Notes: generated by a model not told the origin, from the letters alone. A stretch of DNA of 57,029 bases from Alteromonas hispanica (GCF_010500915.1 NZ_JAAAWP010000016.1:1-57029), one strand, 5' to 3'; counted from the first letter of the stretch, positions 1-9,221 are shown. Made by a program: numbers and translations.

Positions 1-127
1 CTTGCCGAATAAGGTTTACCATGCGACAGTGGAAAGCTGCACTCAAATGGTACAGCTCCATAGTAGACAGTGCATGGGCCGGAAGCACATGGAATTAAAT
101 TCGTGGGGATCCCTCAGGGTCAGAACC
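1..127. repeat. Left arm of a perfect 127-bp inverted repeat
   Basis: These 127 bases are the exact reverse complement of 56903-57029, checked base by base; beyond base 127 the two copies diverge after a few positions. The inner edge holds CAGGGTCAGAACC, the core of the dispersed GGGGTCAGAWCC family seen elsewhere here. One frame is open from base 2 to about 138, but I recognise no protein in it. The exact length of 127, a common maximal k-mer in short-read assemblers, suggests a contig boundary in a repeat and not a biological terminus. Confidence 0.95.
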
Positions 128-418
128 ACATTAAATTGATAGAGGGCACATGCACTCCAATATACTGAACTCTGCGACTTAAAATGCCGTGCTATACGTT
201 TACTGTACGTTTACTGGGCCATGCCGCTGTCTCCTAACTTGCGTTACAAGCGTAGTTATAATTCGACCGTCTTTTTATACACAGGCTATATGACATAAGC
301 GTGTCACTAGTGTGCAATGTTTTTATGGTAAATACTGTTATACTGTGCACCAAACGACCAAATGGTAAAGCAATAAGGCTAAGCCGTTTAATACAAACAA
401 AAGGTAAATTACAAATAC
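128..418. other. Non-coding leader upstream of rnr
   Basis: No credible gene is seen here. An 11-bp tandem duplication (TACGTTTACTG twice) lies at 195-216. The stretch ends in the rnr promoter and leader. Confidence 0.6.
336..344 (+). promoter_or_regulatory. Likely rnr promoter, extended -10 box
   Basis: TGTTATACT is an extended -10 element (TGn plus TATACT). No good -35 box is visible. It lies about 75 bases before the rnr start, a normal leader length. Inferred from sequence alone. Confidence 0.45.
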
Positions 419-2764
419 ATGAGTGACGACCCGCATTATCAGCGCGAGAAAGAAAAGTACGAAAATCCGGTAGCAAGCCGGGAACATCTGATGAGCATTT
501 TGAAGGAAGAAGACAAACCTATGTCATTCCTTGATATTTGCGCACAGGTAAACGCCGAAAGCGAAGATGCCCGAATTGGTATTCAGCGACGATTGCGCGC
601 TATGGAGCGCGAGGGCCAAGTGCAGTTTACCCGTCAGAAAAAGTACATTCTTCAAAACCGTGATGAAATAATCAAAGGCCGGATTATAGGCCACCGCGAC
701 GGTTTTGGATTCTTGCGCCCAGAAGATAAGAGTGGCGACTTGTTCATTAGTGCAGGGCAAATGAATATGTTCTTGCACGACGACGTTGTAGAAGCTCGAA
801 TAAGCGGTACCGATCGCCGCGGTCGCAAAGAGGCGTTCATTACCCAAGTGATTGAGCCGAGAAGCGAGCCAATTGTGGGCCGCTATTTTCTTGAGCAAGG
901 CTTTGGCATGGTAGTTCCAGACGATAGCCGTCTGCAACAAGAAATAGTTATACCTCCAGAGAGTACTAACGGCGCTCGAATGGGACAGGTAGTTGTGGTA
1001 GAACTGTCGCAACGACCACGCCGAAAAATGAGTCCGGTCGGGAAAGTGGTAGAAGTACTTGGCGAGCATATGGCGCCGGGAATGGAAATTGAGATGGCGT
1101 TACGCACATTCGATATTCCTCACCAATGGCCAAAAGGGGTAACTAAACAGGTTTCAAACCTTACCGACCAAGTGCCAGATGAAGCCAAAGCTGGTCGGGT
1201 CGATCTGCGACAATTGCCGTTAGTCACTATTGATGGTGAAGACGCTCGAGACTTTGACGATGCTGTATATTGCGAACCGCTGGACGACGGTGGATGGCAG
1301 CTTTGGGTGGCTATTGCCGATGTTAGTCATTACGTTCGCACGGGCACAGCTCTTGACGATGAAGCCCAGCAGCGCGGAAACTCGGTCTATTTTCCTGACC
1401 AAGTTATTCCTATGTTGCCGGAAGTGCTTTCAAACGGGCTGTGCTCACTTAACCCTGAGGTAGATCGCTTGTGCATGGTGTGCGAAATGACCATTAGCGC
1501 ACAGGGCAAACTAGAAGAGTTTCAGTTTTACGAAGCAGTAATGAACTCCCACGCGCGACTGACCTACAATAAAGTGTGGAATATTCTTCAGGGTGATAAA
1601 GAGTTACACCAGCGCTACGAAGCTCATGTTCCGCATTTGCGTAATTTGCACGATTTATACCGCAGCCTGAAAAAGTCTCGCGCCAAGCGCGGTGCCATAG
1701 AGTTTGAAACGCAAGAAGTGAAGTTTGTGTTTAACGCTCAGCGAAAAATTGAAGATATTGTTCCACTGGTTCGCAACGATGCACATAAGCTTATTGAAGA
1801 ATGCATGATAATGGCCAACGTGAGTGCTGCGCTTATGCTTGAAAAGCACGAAGCGCCGGCTTTATTCAGAGTTCACGACAAGCCAGATGCCGACAGGCTC
1901 ACATCATTCACAAGTTATCTCAGCGAGATTGGTATTCCACACCGCATTGTTGATGATGCAGAGCCCTCTGCATTTACCGATGTGGTGTTAAAAACCAAAG
2001 GCCGCGTAGATGAAGAGTTGATTCAGACCATGCTTCTTCGCTCTATGAAACAAGCGGTGTACGACGGAGAGAATGTCGGTCACTTTGGTTTAGCACTAGA
2101 GGCCTACGCGCACTTTACCTCGCCCATACGTCGTTACCCTGATTTGGTGGTTCACAGAGCACTGAAAGGCATTATTGCAAAACAACAGGGCAAAAAATCG
2201 GTTAGCGGAAGCAAAACATACACGGTAGATGAAATAGAGCAATTAGGCGAGCAGTGCTCAATGACCGAGCGCAGAGCCGACGATGCAACTCGCGATGTAG
2301 CTGATTGGCTGAAATGTGAGTTTATGCTCGACCACGTAGGCGATAAGTTTGAAGGTGTTGTAAGCTCGGTAACCAATTTTGGTTTATTCGTTCGCCTTAC
2401 TGAATACCATATTGATGGTCTTGTGCATATTACGTCGCTAGATGATGACTACTATCATTTCGACGAAGTGAAAATGGCATTAGTAGGTGAGTCTGGTCAC
2501 AATCAATTTAGATTGGGCGATACCGTAGAAGTGCAAGTTGCTGCTGTAAATTTAGATGAGAGAAAGATTGATTTATTACTCGATAAGTCTATGCTGCGCA
2601 GCCCCGGTGGTAAGAAGGTTAAGGTAAAAACTGCCAAAAAAGCCACTACCAAAGGGAAGCGCGGACCTAAACCTGCAGCCGGTAAAGGCGGCGCTAAACG
2701 CGGTGGAAAAGGGCCTGCACAAGCAGCTAAATCAGACAATACTAGTAAAAAAGGAAAGCGTTAA
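419..2764 (+). CDS. rnr: Ribonuclease R, 3'-5' exoribonuclease
   Basis: The 781-aa product is a full-length RNase R, which degrades structured RNA, takes part in rRNA and tmRNA quality control and acts in the cytoplasm. In order it shows an N-terminal winged-helix region (about 20-85), cold-shock domains (from about 87, GRIIGHRDGFGF), the RNB catalytic domain with the acidic cluster D272, D278, D280 and D281 in TIDGEDARDFDD (the same numbering as the E. coli enzyme), an S1 domain near 640-725 (FEGVVSSVTNFGLFV) and a basic Lys/Gly-rich tail. The start matches the family N-terminus, although the Shine-Dalgarno AAGG is distant. The next gene begins on the base after its stop, so rnr-rlmB is one transcript. 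Confidence 0.97.
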   Translation: MSDDPHYQREKEKYENPVASREHLMSILKEEDKPMSFLDICAQVNAESEDARIGIQRRLRAMEREGQVQFTRQKKYILQNRDEIIKGRIIGHRDGFGFLRPEDKSGDLFISAGQMNMFLHDDVVEARISGTDRRGRKEAFITQVIEPRSEPIVGRYFLEQGFGMVVPDDSRLQQEIVIPPESTNGARMGQVVVVELSQRPRRKMSPVGKVVEVLGEHMAPGMEIEMALRTFDIPHQWPKGVTKQVSNLTDQVPDEAKAGRVDLRQLPLVTIDGEDARDFDDAVYCEPLDDGGWQLWVAIADVSHYVRTGTALDDEAQQRGNSVYFPDQVIPMLPEVLSNGLCSLNPEVDRLCMVCEMTISAQGKLEEFQFYEAVMNSHARLTYNKVWNILQGDKELHQRYEAHVPHLRNLHDLYRSLKKSRAKRGAIEFETQEVKFVFNAQRKIEDIVPLVRNDAHKLIEECMIMANVSAALMLEKHEAPALFRVHDKPDADRLTSFTSYLSEIGIPHRIVDDAEPSAFTDVVLKTKGRVDEELIQTMLLRSMKQAVYDGENVGHFGLALEAYAHFTSPIRRYPDLVVHRALKGIIAKQQGKKSVSGSKTYTVDEIEQLGEQCSMTERRADDATRDVADWLKCEFMLDHVGDKFEGVVSSVTNFGLFVRLTEYHIDGLVHITSLDDDYYHFDEVKMALVGESGHNQFRLGDTVEVQVAAVNLDERKIDLLLDKSMLRSPGGKKVKVKTAKKATTKGKRGPKPAAGKGGAKRGGKGPAQAAKSDNTSKKGKR

Positions 2765-3505
2765 ATGGCGCAGCAAGAGTGGTTATACGGCTTACATGCT
2801 ATGCAATCGGTGTTAGAAAATGAACCCGAGCGTGTTGTTGAAGTGATGGTGCTTAAGGGAAGAACCGATGAGCGTCTCGTCAATATTGTGAACCAAGCCC
2901 GCCGTTTTGGCATTTCCGTGCAGTTTTGTCAGCGCAAAGCATTAGATGACAAGGTTAACGGCGAGCAACACCAAGGCGTGGTGGCAAGAGCCAAGCCGGC
3001 TCGTGTACTCGACGAGGCTGACCTCGATCGTATTTTAGAACGCGAGTCTCAACCTTTGTTACTTGTGTTAGACGGTATTACCGACCCACATAATCTCGGG
3101 GCTTGCTTGCGAACCGCAGACGGCGCAGGCGTTCACGCGGTTATTGTGCCTAAAGATAAATCTGCAAGTCTAAACGGTACTGTGCGCAAAGTAGCGTGCG
3201 GTGCAGCCGAGGTTATCCCGCTTATTCAAGTTACCAACCTTGCCAGGAGCTTAAAGCACCTTCAAGACAAAGGACTTTGGATTGTGGGTACAGCCGGCGA
3301 AACTGATAAAACCTTGTTTGATGTGAATCTCAAAGGCCCTACTGCTTTGGTGATGGGCGCTGAAGGAAAAGGCATGCGTAGGCTGACTAAAGAGACCTGC
3401 GATGAGCTCGTTAAGCTTCCTATGGCTGGCAGCGTTTCAAGTTTAAACGTATCGGTTGCCACTGGCGTATGTTTATATGAGATTGTAAGGCAGCGCCTAA
3501 GTTAG
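2765..3505 (+). CDS. rlmB: 23S rRNA (guanosine-2'-O-)-methyltransferase RlmB
   Basis: This 246-aa SpoU-class methyltransferase makes Gm2251 in the 23S rRNA P-loop using S-adenosylmethionine. The N-terminal substrate-binding part is followed by the SPOUT knot motifs: motif 1 [17 protein letters not shown], motif 2 [13 protein letters not shown] and motif 3 [15 protein letters not shown]. The start codon directly abuts the rnr stop codon, so translation is probably coupled. The pairing with rnr is standard in gammaproteobacteria; the usual downstream rpsF-rpsR-rplI genes are absent here. Confidence 0.96.
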   Translation: MAQQEWLYGLHAMQSVLENEPERVVEVMVLKGRTDERLVNIVNQARRFGISVQFCQRKALDDKVNGEQHQGVVARAKPARVLDEADLDRILERESQPLLLVLDGITDPHNLGACLRTADGAGVHAVIVPKDKSASLNGTVRKVACGAAEVIPLIQVTNLARSLKHLQDKGLWIVGTAGETDKTLFDVNLKGPTALVMGAEGKGMRRLTKETCDELVKLPMAGSVSSLNVSVATGVCLYEIVRQRLS

Positions 3506-3560
3506 AGATGTGAAAACTGATAGGGCTGAACTCTGTGCACCACCAAAAGAGTGCACTATC

Positions 3561-3589
3561 AAAAGGGCAACTATATTGCCCTTTTTTTG
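3561..3589 (+). terminator. Rho-independent terminator of rnr-rlmB
   Basis: An 8-bp stem (AAGGGCAA / TTGCCCTT) with loop CTATA is followed by a run of T. Confidence 0.9.
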
Positions 3590-3609
3590 TACCCGCAAAA
3601 GTAACCACT

Positions 3610-3663
3610 AATGAGACAGGCATAAAAGAATAGCAACAAATAACAAATGAGACAGGCATAAAA
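3610..3663 (+). repeat. Tandem REP-like pair upstream of the RAYT gene
   Basis: Two copies of AATGAGACAGGCATAAAA lie at 3610-3627 and 3646-3663. The core GACAGGCA recurs in the opposite orientation downstream of the transposase gene and in scattered copies elsewhere in the window (7506-7568, 19597-19610, 48808-48872). Confidence 0.85.
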
Positions 3664-3752
3664 CAATTTTAAAACTGTACTTCAATACACTTTCTTTAGG
3701 TGGTGTAGCACCCCAAACTGTTAGCAGCACAATTAAACGTCAGAATAGCTCG

Positions 3753-4730
3753 ATGCCTAAAGCCCGAAAGTCTCAAATTAGCTTATCAGATACACCGTAT
3801 TATCATTGCGTATCTCGCTGTGTTCGCCGCGCATTCTTATGTGGAACAGAGCACGGAAAAAGCTTCGAACATCGCCGCAAGTGGGTTGAAGACCGCATTC
3901 ATGCGTTAAGTGATGTATTTGCGATAGAAGTTTGTGCTTACGCGGTAATGAGTAACCATACCCATATCGTTCTGCATGTGAATAAAGAGAACGCGATAGC
4001 GCTCTCGACAGAAGAGGTTATTGAGCGCTGGCATTCGCTGTACAGAGGAACCTTGCTAACACAGCAATACGCCTCGCCCATGACACGAAAAGCGCTGAGT
4101 GAGGCGCAGCGAGACACTGTAGAGCGCACCGCAGGCGTGTGGCGAGCACGACTTTATGATATCAGTTGGTTTATGCGCGCACTCAATGAATACATTGCTC
4201 GCGCGGCCAATAAAGAGGATGAATGTACAGGACATTTTTGGGAGGGAAGATTTAAATCCCAAGCACTATTGGATGAGTCTGCACTAGCTGCCTGTATGGC
4301 CTACGTCGATTTAAACCCGGTACGCGCCAATGTGGCGAAAACGCCTGAAACCTCTAACCATACCAGCATTCAATACCGAATTCGTGCTGCAAGGGTGGGT
4401 AAAACACCGAAACGACTCATGCCTTTTGCTGGCAACCCACAGCGAGATAGGCCCCATGGCTTACCTTTCACTCTTAGCGATTACCTTCAGCTTGTGGATG
4501 CAACCAGTCGGTGTATTCATCCAACTAAACACGGCAAAGTAGAGAGCAATATGCCACACCTTCTAGTGCGTCTTGGCATTGACGATGAAAAATGGCTGAC
4601 GTTAACTACCCAGTTTGAACACTGTTTCAAGCACGCTGCGGGGAAAGTGGTTCACCTTGAACAGTACGCCCACAATCAACATCAACAGCGAGTTCATGGA
4701 CGAAAAAGCGCTATGCGCTTACTTGGATAA
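3753..4730 (+). CDS. rayT: REP-associated tyrosine transposase (RAYT, TnpA_REP family)
   Basis: This 325-aa Y1 HUH nuclease-like protein belongs to the IS200/IS605-related family that processes REP hairpins as single-stranded DNA. The HUH pair is H69-T70-H71 within SNHTHIVLHV. The candidate nucleophile is Y147 in LNEYIAR, followed by the family signature GHFWEGRFKSQ (160-170). It stands alone between oppositely oriented pairs of GACAGGCA repeats, the arrangement called a REPtron. Such genes are usually domesticated and single-copy, without IS-type ends. The length is typical and both active-site motifs are intact, so it is probably functional. Confidence 0.92.
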   Translation: MPKARKSQISLSDTPYYHCVSRCVRRAFLCGTEHGKSFEHRRKWVEDRIHALSDVFAIEVCAYAVMSNHTHIVLHVNKENAIALSTEEVIERWHSLYRGTLLTQQYASPMTRKALSEAQRDTVERTAGVWRARLYDISWFMRALNEYIARAANKEDECTGHFWEGRFKSQALLDESALAACMAYVDLNPVRANVAKTPETSNHTSIQYRIRAARVGKTPKRLMPFAGNPQRDRPHGLPFTLSDYLQLVDATSRCIHPTKHGKVESNMPHLLVRLGIDDEKWLTLTTQFEHCFKHAAGKVVHLEQYAHNQHQQRVHGRKSAMRLLG

Positions 4731-5445
4731 TTTCACCCCAAATCAATCGATGACATCCTGGCACAGCCAACCTGACTCTACATATCTTTTTCACAACGAA
4801 ATCTAATTCCTCGACTGCGTCTAATTAACTCAACAATGTTTTGCTGACCTTAATTTACTGTATCATTAATCAAGTTAAGAGAAATAACGACCTGTTTTCT
4901 AATATGCCTGTCTTAATAAGTAAATTGCCTGTCTAAATTTAATAAATCTACTCATTCCACCTAGCTAACTCACCAAACCAAGTGCTCACTTATCTCCCAA
5001 GCTATCTCTAGTTAATGCCAATAATTCTCAAAAAGGCATAGCTCACATTTTGTTACATTTGTATTTGTAAGATAATTATTAATTATTAAATTCTATTCCT
5101 AATATGAATTTGCCCAAGCGCTAGTGTTTACGTGGTTTATCCTTTTAAATTGCATTTTGATGATTTTTAAAAGGTATGAAAAAAGCTCATCAAGTTTTGA
5201 GTAATATACTTAACATGTTGATTCTGTGGCTAATATGGGATCTGTAGATGAAGTGCGACGCACGCTTATTTACGACAACTGACACGCGGGTAGGTCGTTA
5301 CAACGCAGTTGCGTTGAAAGTCATGGATAGGCGTTTCGTATGAGGTAATGGTTGAACCTGTATGTCAAAACATAACTAAAGGTTTCAAAAGTACGAGATT
5401 AAAAGTGCTGAAACTAAAAAAAGACAGATAAACAGGAAATAAATT
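4731..5445. other. Long AT-rich gap between RAYT and the protease
   Basis: No gene is supported here. The region contains the downstream REP-like pair (4903-4936), then AT-rich DNA and, at about 5270-5320, sequence able to form small hairpins in the protease leader, including a perfect palindrome (CAACGCA GT TGCGTTG, 5301-5316). No known riboswitch family could be matched. Confidence 0.6.
4903..4936 (-). repeat. REP-like pair downstream of RAYT, inverted
   Basis: Two copies of a TGCCTGTCT core (4903-4915 and 4924-4936) are the reverse complement of the upstream pair at 3610-3663. The four copies bracket the transposase gene. Confidence 0.8.
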
Positions 5446-7134
5446 TTGAATTTAAAAAATAAGAAACACACATGTATGACGGCGGCTGCCGTCGCAGTGT
5501 CTTTAGCCTTTGCTGGTCAAAGTGCAGTAGCTGAAGAAAATGCTCCGGTAAAAGTAGAAGCAAAGAAACAGTCTTTCTCATCAAAATTAAACAAGGGCCT
5601 AAACAAACGTTTCACAAAAATCGGTTTTGGCTCACTTGAAGAACCTGGCGATCGTTACATCGTAAAATTTAAAGACGAAATGACATCTGACGTCCTGATG
5701 GGCACTAACGATGAGTCTTTAAAAGGCAAAGGGGCGTTAAAATTCGGTCAGCAGAAAAAAGCGTTTAACGTTCAAGCTGCAAAAAATGATGTTGTGCGAG
5801 CAGGGGGATTAGTTAAAAAGACCTTGAAAAAGCAACGTTTAATGGCAGCGAAGTTAGATCGTAAAGCGTTGAATGAATTACGTAAAAACCCAAATGTTGA
5901 GAGCATTGAAATAGATGCAAAACGCAAACTTATGGCGCAAACCACGCCATACGGCTATACCATGGTTCAGGCTAATCAATTCGGCCAAGCCGATACCACT
6001 GCACGTAAAGTGTGTGTTATCGACACAGGTTACAACTTGGGCCATCCCGACTTACCGGATACCAATAACGGTGTTACAGGTAATGCGAATAACGTTGCGG
6101 TGGGCAATTGGTACAATGACGGAAACGGACATGGAACGCACGTTGCTGGCACTATCGCTGCTTATGATAATAACGAAGGTGTTGTAGGTGTATACCCTGG
6201 CGTCGATCTTCATATCGTAAAAATATTCAACGACAACGGCCAATGGACTTACGCATCAGATCTTATCGACGCTATTTCTCAATGTCAGAATGCAGGCTCT
6301 AACGTGGTTAACATGAGCCTAGGTGGCGGCAGTGCATCGGCAACAGAGCGCGATGCCATGCAAAGCTTCACTGATGCGGGTATGTTGTTAGTGGCAGCAG
6401 CGGGTAACGATGGCAATAGTGGCAAATCTTATCCTGCTTCTTACGATGCGGTAATGTCTGTAGCTGCGGTAGATTCAAACGAAAACCGCGCCAGCTACAG
6501 CCAGTATAACGACCAAGTAGAAATTGCTGCACCTGGTAGCGCTGTACAGTCTACTTATCCAACAAACACCTACGCTGCGTTAAGCGGTACGTCAATGGCG
6601 ACACCTCATGTAGCTGGTGGTGCAGCATTGATATGGAGTTACTTCCCGCAGTGTACAAATAACCAAATTAGAAATGCGCTTAATGTAAGTGCTGAAGATA
6701 AAGGCAGTGCAGGTCGCGATAACTTTTACGGTTTCGGTCTCATGCAATTAGCCAATGCTTACAACCAACTAAATACCAACGGTTGTGACGGTAACGGCGG
6801 CGGTACAGACAACGGCGGTAGTCCAACGGTTGAGCCGGTATCTGGTCAGGTTCCGGGCCTATCTGCTTCACGTAACGACTGGAATCGCTATACTTGGACT
6901 ATTCCTGAAGGCGTGAGCCAAATGTCGGTGAGTATTGCAGGTGGTTCGGGTGATGCAGACTTATACATGAAGTTTGGCTCACAACCTGAGACCGGTGATT
7001 TCGATTGTCGTCCGTATCGCAACGGTAACAACGAAGTGTGTACGTTTGACGCACCAGCTGCGGGTACTTGGCATATCGGCGTACGTGCTTACTCCAGATA
7101 CAGCAACGTTACGCTGTCTTACTCTTACGAGTAA
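5446..7134 (+). CDS. Secreted subtilisin-like (S8) serine protease with PPC domain
   Basis: The 562-aa preproprotein starts at TTG with AGGA eight bases upstream. Residues 1-29 form a signal peptide ending AVA. About 65-160 is an I9-type inhibitory propeptide. The S8 domain has D193 (VIDTGYNLGHPDL), H229 (NGHGTHVAGT), oxyanion N321 (AAGNDG) and S383 (GTSMATPHVAGG). A Gly/Asn-rich linker leads to a C-terminal PPC domain (about 475-562, GDADLYMKFG). The protein should be exported, auto-processed and degrade extracellular protein. It is monocistronic, with its own leader and terminator. Substrate specificity cannot be read from the sequence. Confidence 0.95.
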   Translation: MNLKNKKHTCMTAAAVAVSLAFAGQSAVAEENAPVKVEAKKQSFSSKLNKGLNKRFTKIGFGSLEEPGDRYIVKFKDEMTSDVLMGTNDESLKGKGALKFGQQKKAFNVQAAKNDVVRAGGLVKKTLKKQRLMAAKLDRKALNELRKNPNVESIEIDAKRKLMAQTTPYGYTMVQANQFGQADTTARKVCVIDTGYNLGHPDLPDTNNGVTGNANNVAVGNWYNDGNGHGTHVAGTIAAYDNNEGVVGVYPGVDLHIVKIFNDNGQWTYASDLIDAISQCQNAGSNVVNMSLGGGSASATERDAMQSFTDAGMLLVAAAGNDGNSGKSYPASYDAVMSVAAVDSNENRASYSQYNDQVEIAAPGSAVQSTYPTNTYAALSGTSMATPHVAGGAALIWSYFPQCTNNQIRNALNVSAEDKGSAGRDNFYGFGLMQLANAYNQLNTNGCDGNGGGTDNGGSPTVEPVSGQVPGLSASRNDWNRYTWTIPEGVSQMSVSIAGGSGDADLYMKFGSQPETGDFDCRPYRNGNNEVCTFDAPAAGTWHIGVRAYSRYSNVTLSYSYE

Positions 7135-7480
7135 TTCTCTTGGGAGTAACTATTAGCGATTATCGTTAAACAAGCCTGATAGGCAATTATCAATCTAAGC
7201 CTGCATTTTTTGCAGGCTTTTTTTATCAGAAGCCGCCTTGGAATAAACCCTCTCACGAAAAACCTTCTACTTTATAGCCCAAACAACCCTTCTTGCTATT
7301 TTCCCAATTTGTTTAGTTTTACGCCGTTTTCTTCAGTTAAATGTCAGTTTTGTAAAGAAAGAGTAAAGCTCTGAACCTACGCCAGATTTTTATGCCATAA
7401 CGGCGTTCGGCGCATGTTTTCCCGTCTGTGCTGCTATCTAATTAATCTATTTAAAAACAAATTTAAAGGAAACACCGTTT
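7135..7480. other. Intergenic region between protease and lipoprotein
   Basis: It contains the protease terminator and an AT-rich leader that ends in the ribosome-binding site AAAGGA (about 7466) for the next gene. Nothing else is recognised. Confidence 0.6.
7197..7225 (+). terminator. Terminator of the S8 protease gene
   Basis: The stem AAGCCTGCA / TGCAGGCTT with a T-rich loop is followed by a run of T. Confidence 0.9.
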
Positions 7481-8917
7481 ATGCAATTACTCTCTTCGCT
7501 TTATCGTGCCTGTCACTTTAGAAGCGGTGCCTGTCACATTAGTAATAGTGCCTGTCACTTTAGTAAAACTTTAGCGCTAGCCTTGGTTGCGCTGTTCGCC
7601 CTTGCGGCATGTGGTGGCTCAGATAGCGGCAGTTCAGATTTTGAATCTGCATATCTTCAGTTCTATAACGCATCACCAAACGGCGCAAACGTAGAAATGA
7701 GAGAAGTAGATGAGGACAGCTTTGGTTCAGCGCAATTTGGCGATGCTACGCCTATGTATTCAATGGAAAGCGGCGAAATTGTATTAGAGTTCATTCGTAC
7801 GGATTCAGACGACCAAGAAATCTATATCGATGAGATAACGGTAAATCTAAGAGAAGGCGACAAAACAATAATCGTCATGAGTGGCGACTTCAATAACCCT
7901 ACATTCACGGAATATAGTTATGAACGGGAGACGCTAGAAGACCATTTCCGATTATTAGCACTATCGGTGACAATGGAAGGTGATTCCTTCGATTTTTACA
8001 TGAGTGATGCAGGTGATCCCTTTGAAGCAGCCAACTTTCTTGGAACAGTAACACCAAACGATTTAGGCGAATTAATCTATTGGGACGGTGATGACGACAG
8101 CGACGACTTCGATGAGGGTGAATACACAATATATCTAACAACACCCGGAAGCACCGGGGTGATCTTCGAGTCGCAAACTCTCGATTTTGTTTTTGAAACT
8201 GAATACGTAATGGCGCTTCGTGATGTCAGTGGCGCTATCCAAGAAGGATTAGTGGTCGATACCATTTTGAATTCATCTACTGTCTCAGCGCTAACCGATG
8301 TAGAGGCCGATGCTCAATATCGTATTTACAATTCAACAGACCTGACAACACCGCTTAACATTTCCTTTGGTGGCAACACAGACGAAGAAGACATTGAATT
8401 TGCATTGTCTGCTGGAGAGCTTTCGGAGTTTTCTGCTATTCGTTACGGTGACTATCGGGTGAGTGTAACCGACTCAACAGGTACATTAACGCCCCTAAGT
8501 AATAAGCTTGTAACGCTTAACCAAGGTGAAAGTAAGGCAATATTGATTTATCAAACAAACGATACGCTCAAAGCTTCTACCTTTGAAGAGAGCGGGCTGC
8601 CGCAGGCGTACGACAAAACGGTTAACTTCATCAATCTCGTTAGCGATTATGACGACGTTGAAGTTTACTTGGTACGCGTTGACGAGACCATAGACACAGC
8701 GGAATACAAAATTCGCAACCTGGAATTTGGTGAAAGCAATAGTACGGTGCTGCCGTCAGACTTTTATGAAGTCATCGCAGTCTACGAAGATGACAACGAC
8801 GAACAAGTGCTACTAGACAGAACAGCACTGTTCGGCTTTACAGAAGAAGAAAACTATATTGTAACCATCGAGCCTGCAAACACACCTACAGGCTATCAAA
8901 TTAATGTACTGTTTTAG
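7481..8917 (+). CDS. DUF4397-like lipoprotein with repeat-expanded signal peptide
   Basis: This 478-aa putative lipoprotein has a lipobox LAAC with acylated Cys44, followed by GGSDSG. It is acidic and built of beta-rich repeats that open with phrases such as YLQFYNASPNGANVEMR, resembling DUF4397 domains of cell-surface proteins (family assignment from recall). The N-region before the hydrophobic core is unusually long, because three tandem 21-bp repeats (7506-7568) are translated in frame as three 7-residue units (ACHFRSG, ACHISNS, ACHFSKT). These are copies of the REP-like GACAGGCA family. The start has a good AAAGGA site. An alternative start inside or after the repeats is not obvious. Function is unknown. 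Confidence 0.8.
   Translation: MQLLSSLYRACHFRSGACHISNSACHFSKTLALALVALFALAACGGSDSGSSDFESAYLQFYNASPNGANVEMREVDEDSFGSAQFGDATPMYSMESGEIVLEFIRTDSDDQEIYIDEITVNLREGDKTIIVMSGDFNNPTFTEYSYERETLEDHFRLLALSVTMEGDSFDFYMSDAGDPFEAANFLGTVTPNDLGELIYWDGDDDSDDFDEGEYTIYLTTPGSTGVIFESQTLDFVFETEYVMALRDVSGAIQEGLVVDTILNSSTVSALTDVEADAQYRIYNSTDLTTPLNISFGGNTDEEDIEFALSAGELSEFSAIRYGDYRVSVTDSTGTLTPLSNKLVTLNQGESKAILIYQTNDTLKASTFEESGLPQAYDKTVNFINLVSDYDDVEVYLVRVDETIDTAEYKIRNLEFGESNSTVLPSDFYEVIAVYEDDNDEQVLLDRTALFGFTEEENYIVTIEPANTPTGYQINVLF
7506..7568 (-). repeat. Three 21-bp tandem REP-like repeats inside a signal peptide
   Basis: Units begin at 7506, 7527 and 7548, each opening GTGCCTGTCACNTTAG. The reverse complement TAAAGTGACAGGCA matches the isolated copy at 19597-19610 exactly. 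The period of 21 keeps the frame. Confidence 0.9.
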
Positions 8918-8952
8918 TCGTTCACAAAAAAGAGATGTGATAGGAAATACGA

Positions 8953-9010
8953 AGGTTTTCACTCAACAACATGTCTAAAATTATTAGACTAAATGATGAA
9001 TGAAAAACCT
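8953..9010. repeat. Nested inverted repeat (two-part hairpin)
   Basis: The outer arms AGGTTTTCACTCA and TGAATGAAAAACCT pair with one bulge and one mismatch, and the inner arms GTCTAA and TTAGAC pair inside them. It lacks a T-run and may be a small dispersed element or an RNA structure after the lipoprotein gene. Confidence 0.55.
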
Positions 9011-9129
9011 ACCATTTTCTGAATTCTCTATTACTTTTAAAGTATGCCCGAATGTCATCTCGTGGTGCTCATGTCGACGTTCAGGTTTGGAAATAGTTCC
9101 TGCTTGATGACCTCCTCTGTGGTTATCTA

Positions 9130-9157
9130 CCCCCCAGTTAGTCGCTGGGGGTTTTTT
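9130..9157 (+). terminator. Strong intrinsic terminator upstream of the spc operon
   Basis: CCCCCAG and CTGGGGG with loop TTAGTCG are followed by six T. It lies about 210 bases after the lipoprotein stop, so it ends either that transcript or a short independent RNA. Confidence 0.85.
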
Positions 9158-9212
9158 ATTCGCCCCAGTCTAAAATTAATTCAATTTTCCGCTATCGCTT
9201 CGCTAATAATTC

Positions 9213-9221
9213 TGTTATAGT
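9213..9221 (+). promoter_or_regulatory. Likely spc operon promoter
   Basis: TGTTATAGT is a near-consensus extended -10 box, followed by a GC-rich discriminator (GCGCCC) of the kind seen at stringently controlled ribosomal promoters. No clear -35 box is present. It sits about 110 bases before rplN, leaving a leader. Confidence 0.5.

Noticed and set aside
128..418. tRNA or other RNA gene at the left end
   Set aside because: No cloverleaf or T-arm GGTTCGA-type motif was seen.
5240..5440. c-di-GMP (GEMM) or other known riboswitch before the protease
   Set aside because: The diagnostic GEMM segments are absent; only small hairpins are seen.
7506..7568. CRISPR-like array
   Set aside because: The three 21-bp repeats have no spacers, lie in frame inside a coding sequence, and match a RAYT repeat family.
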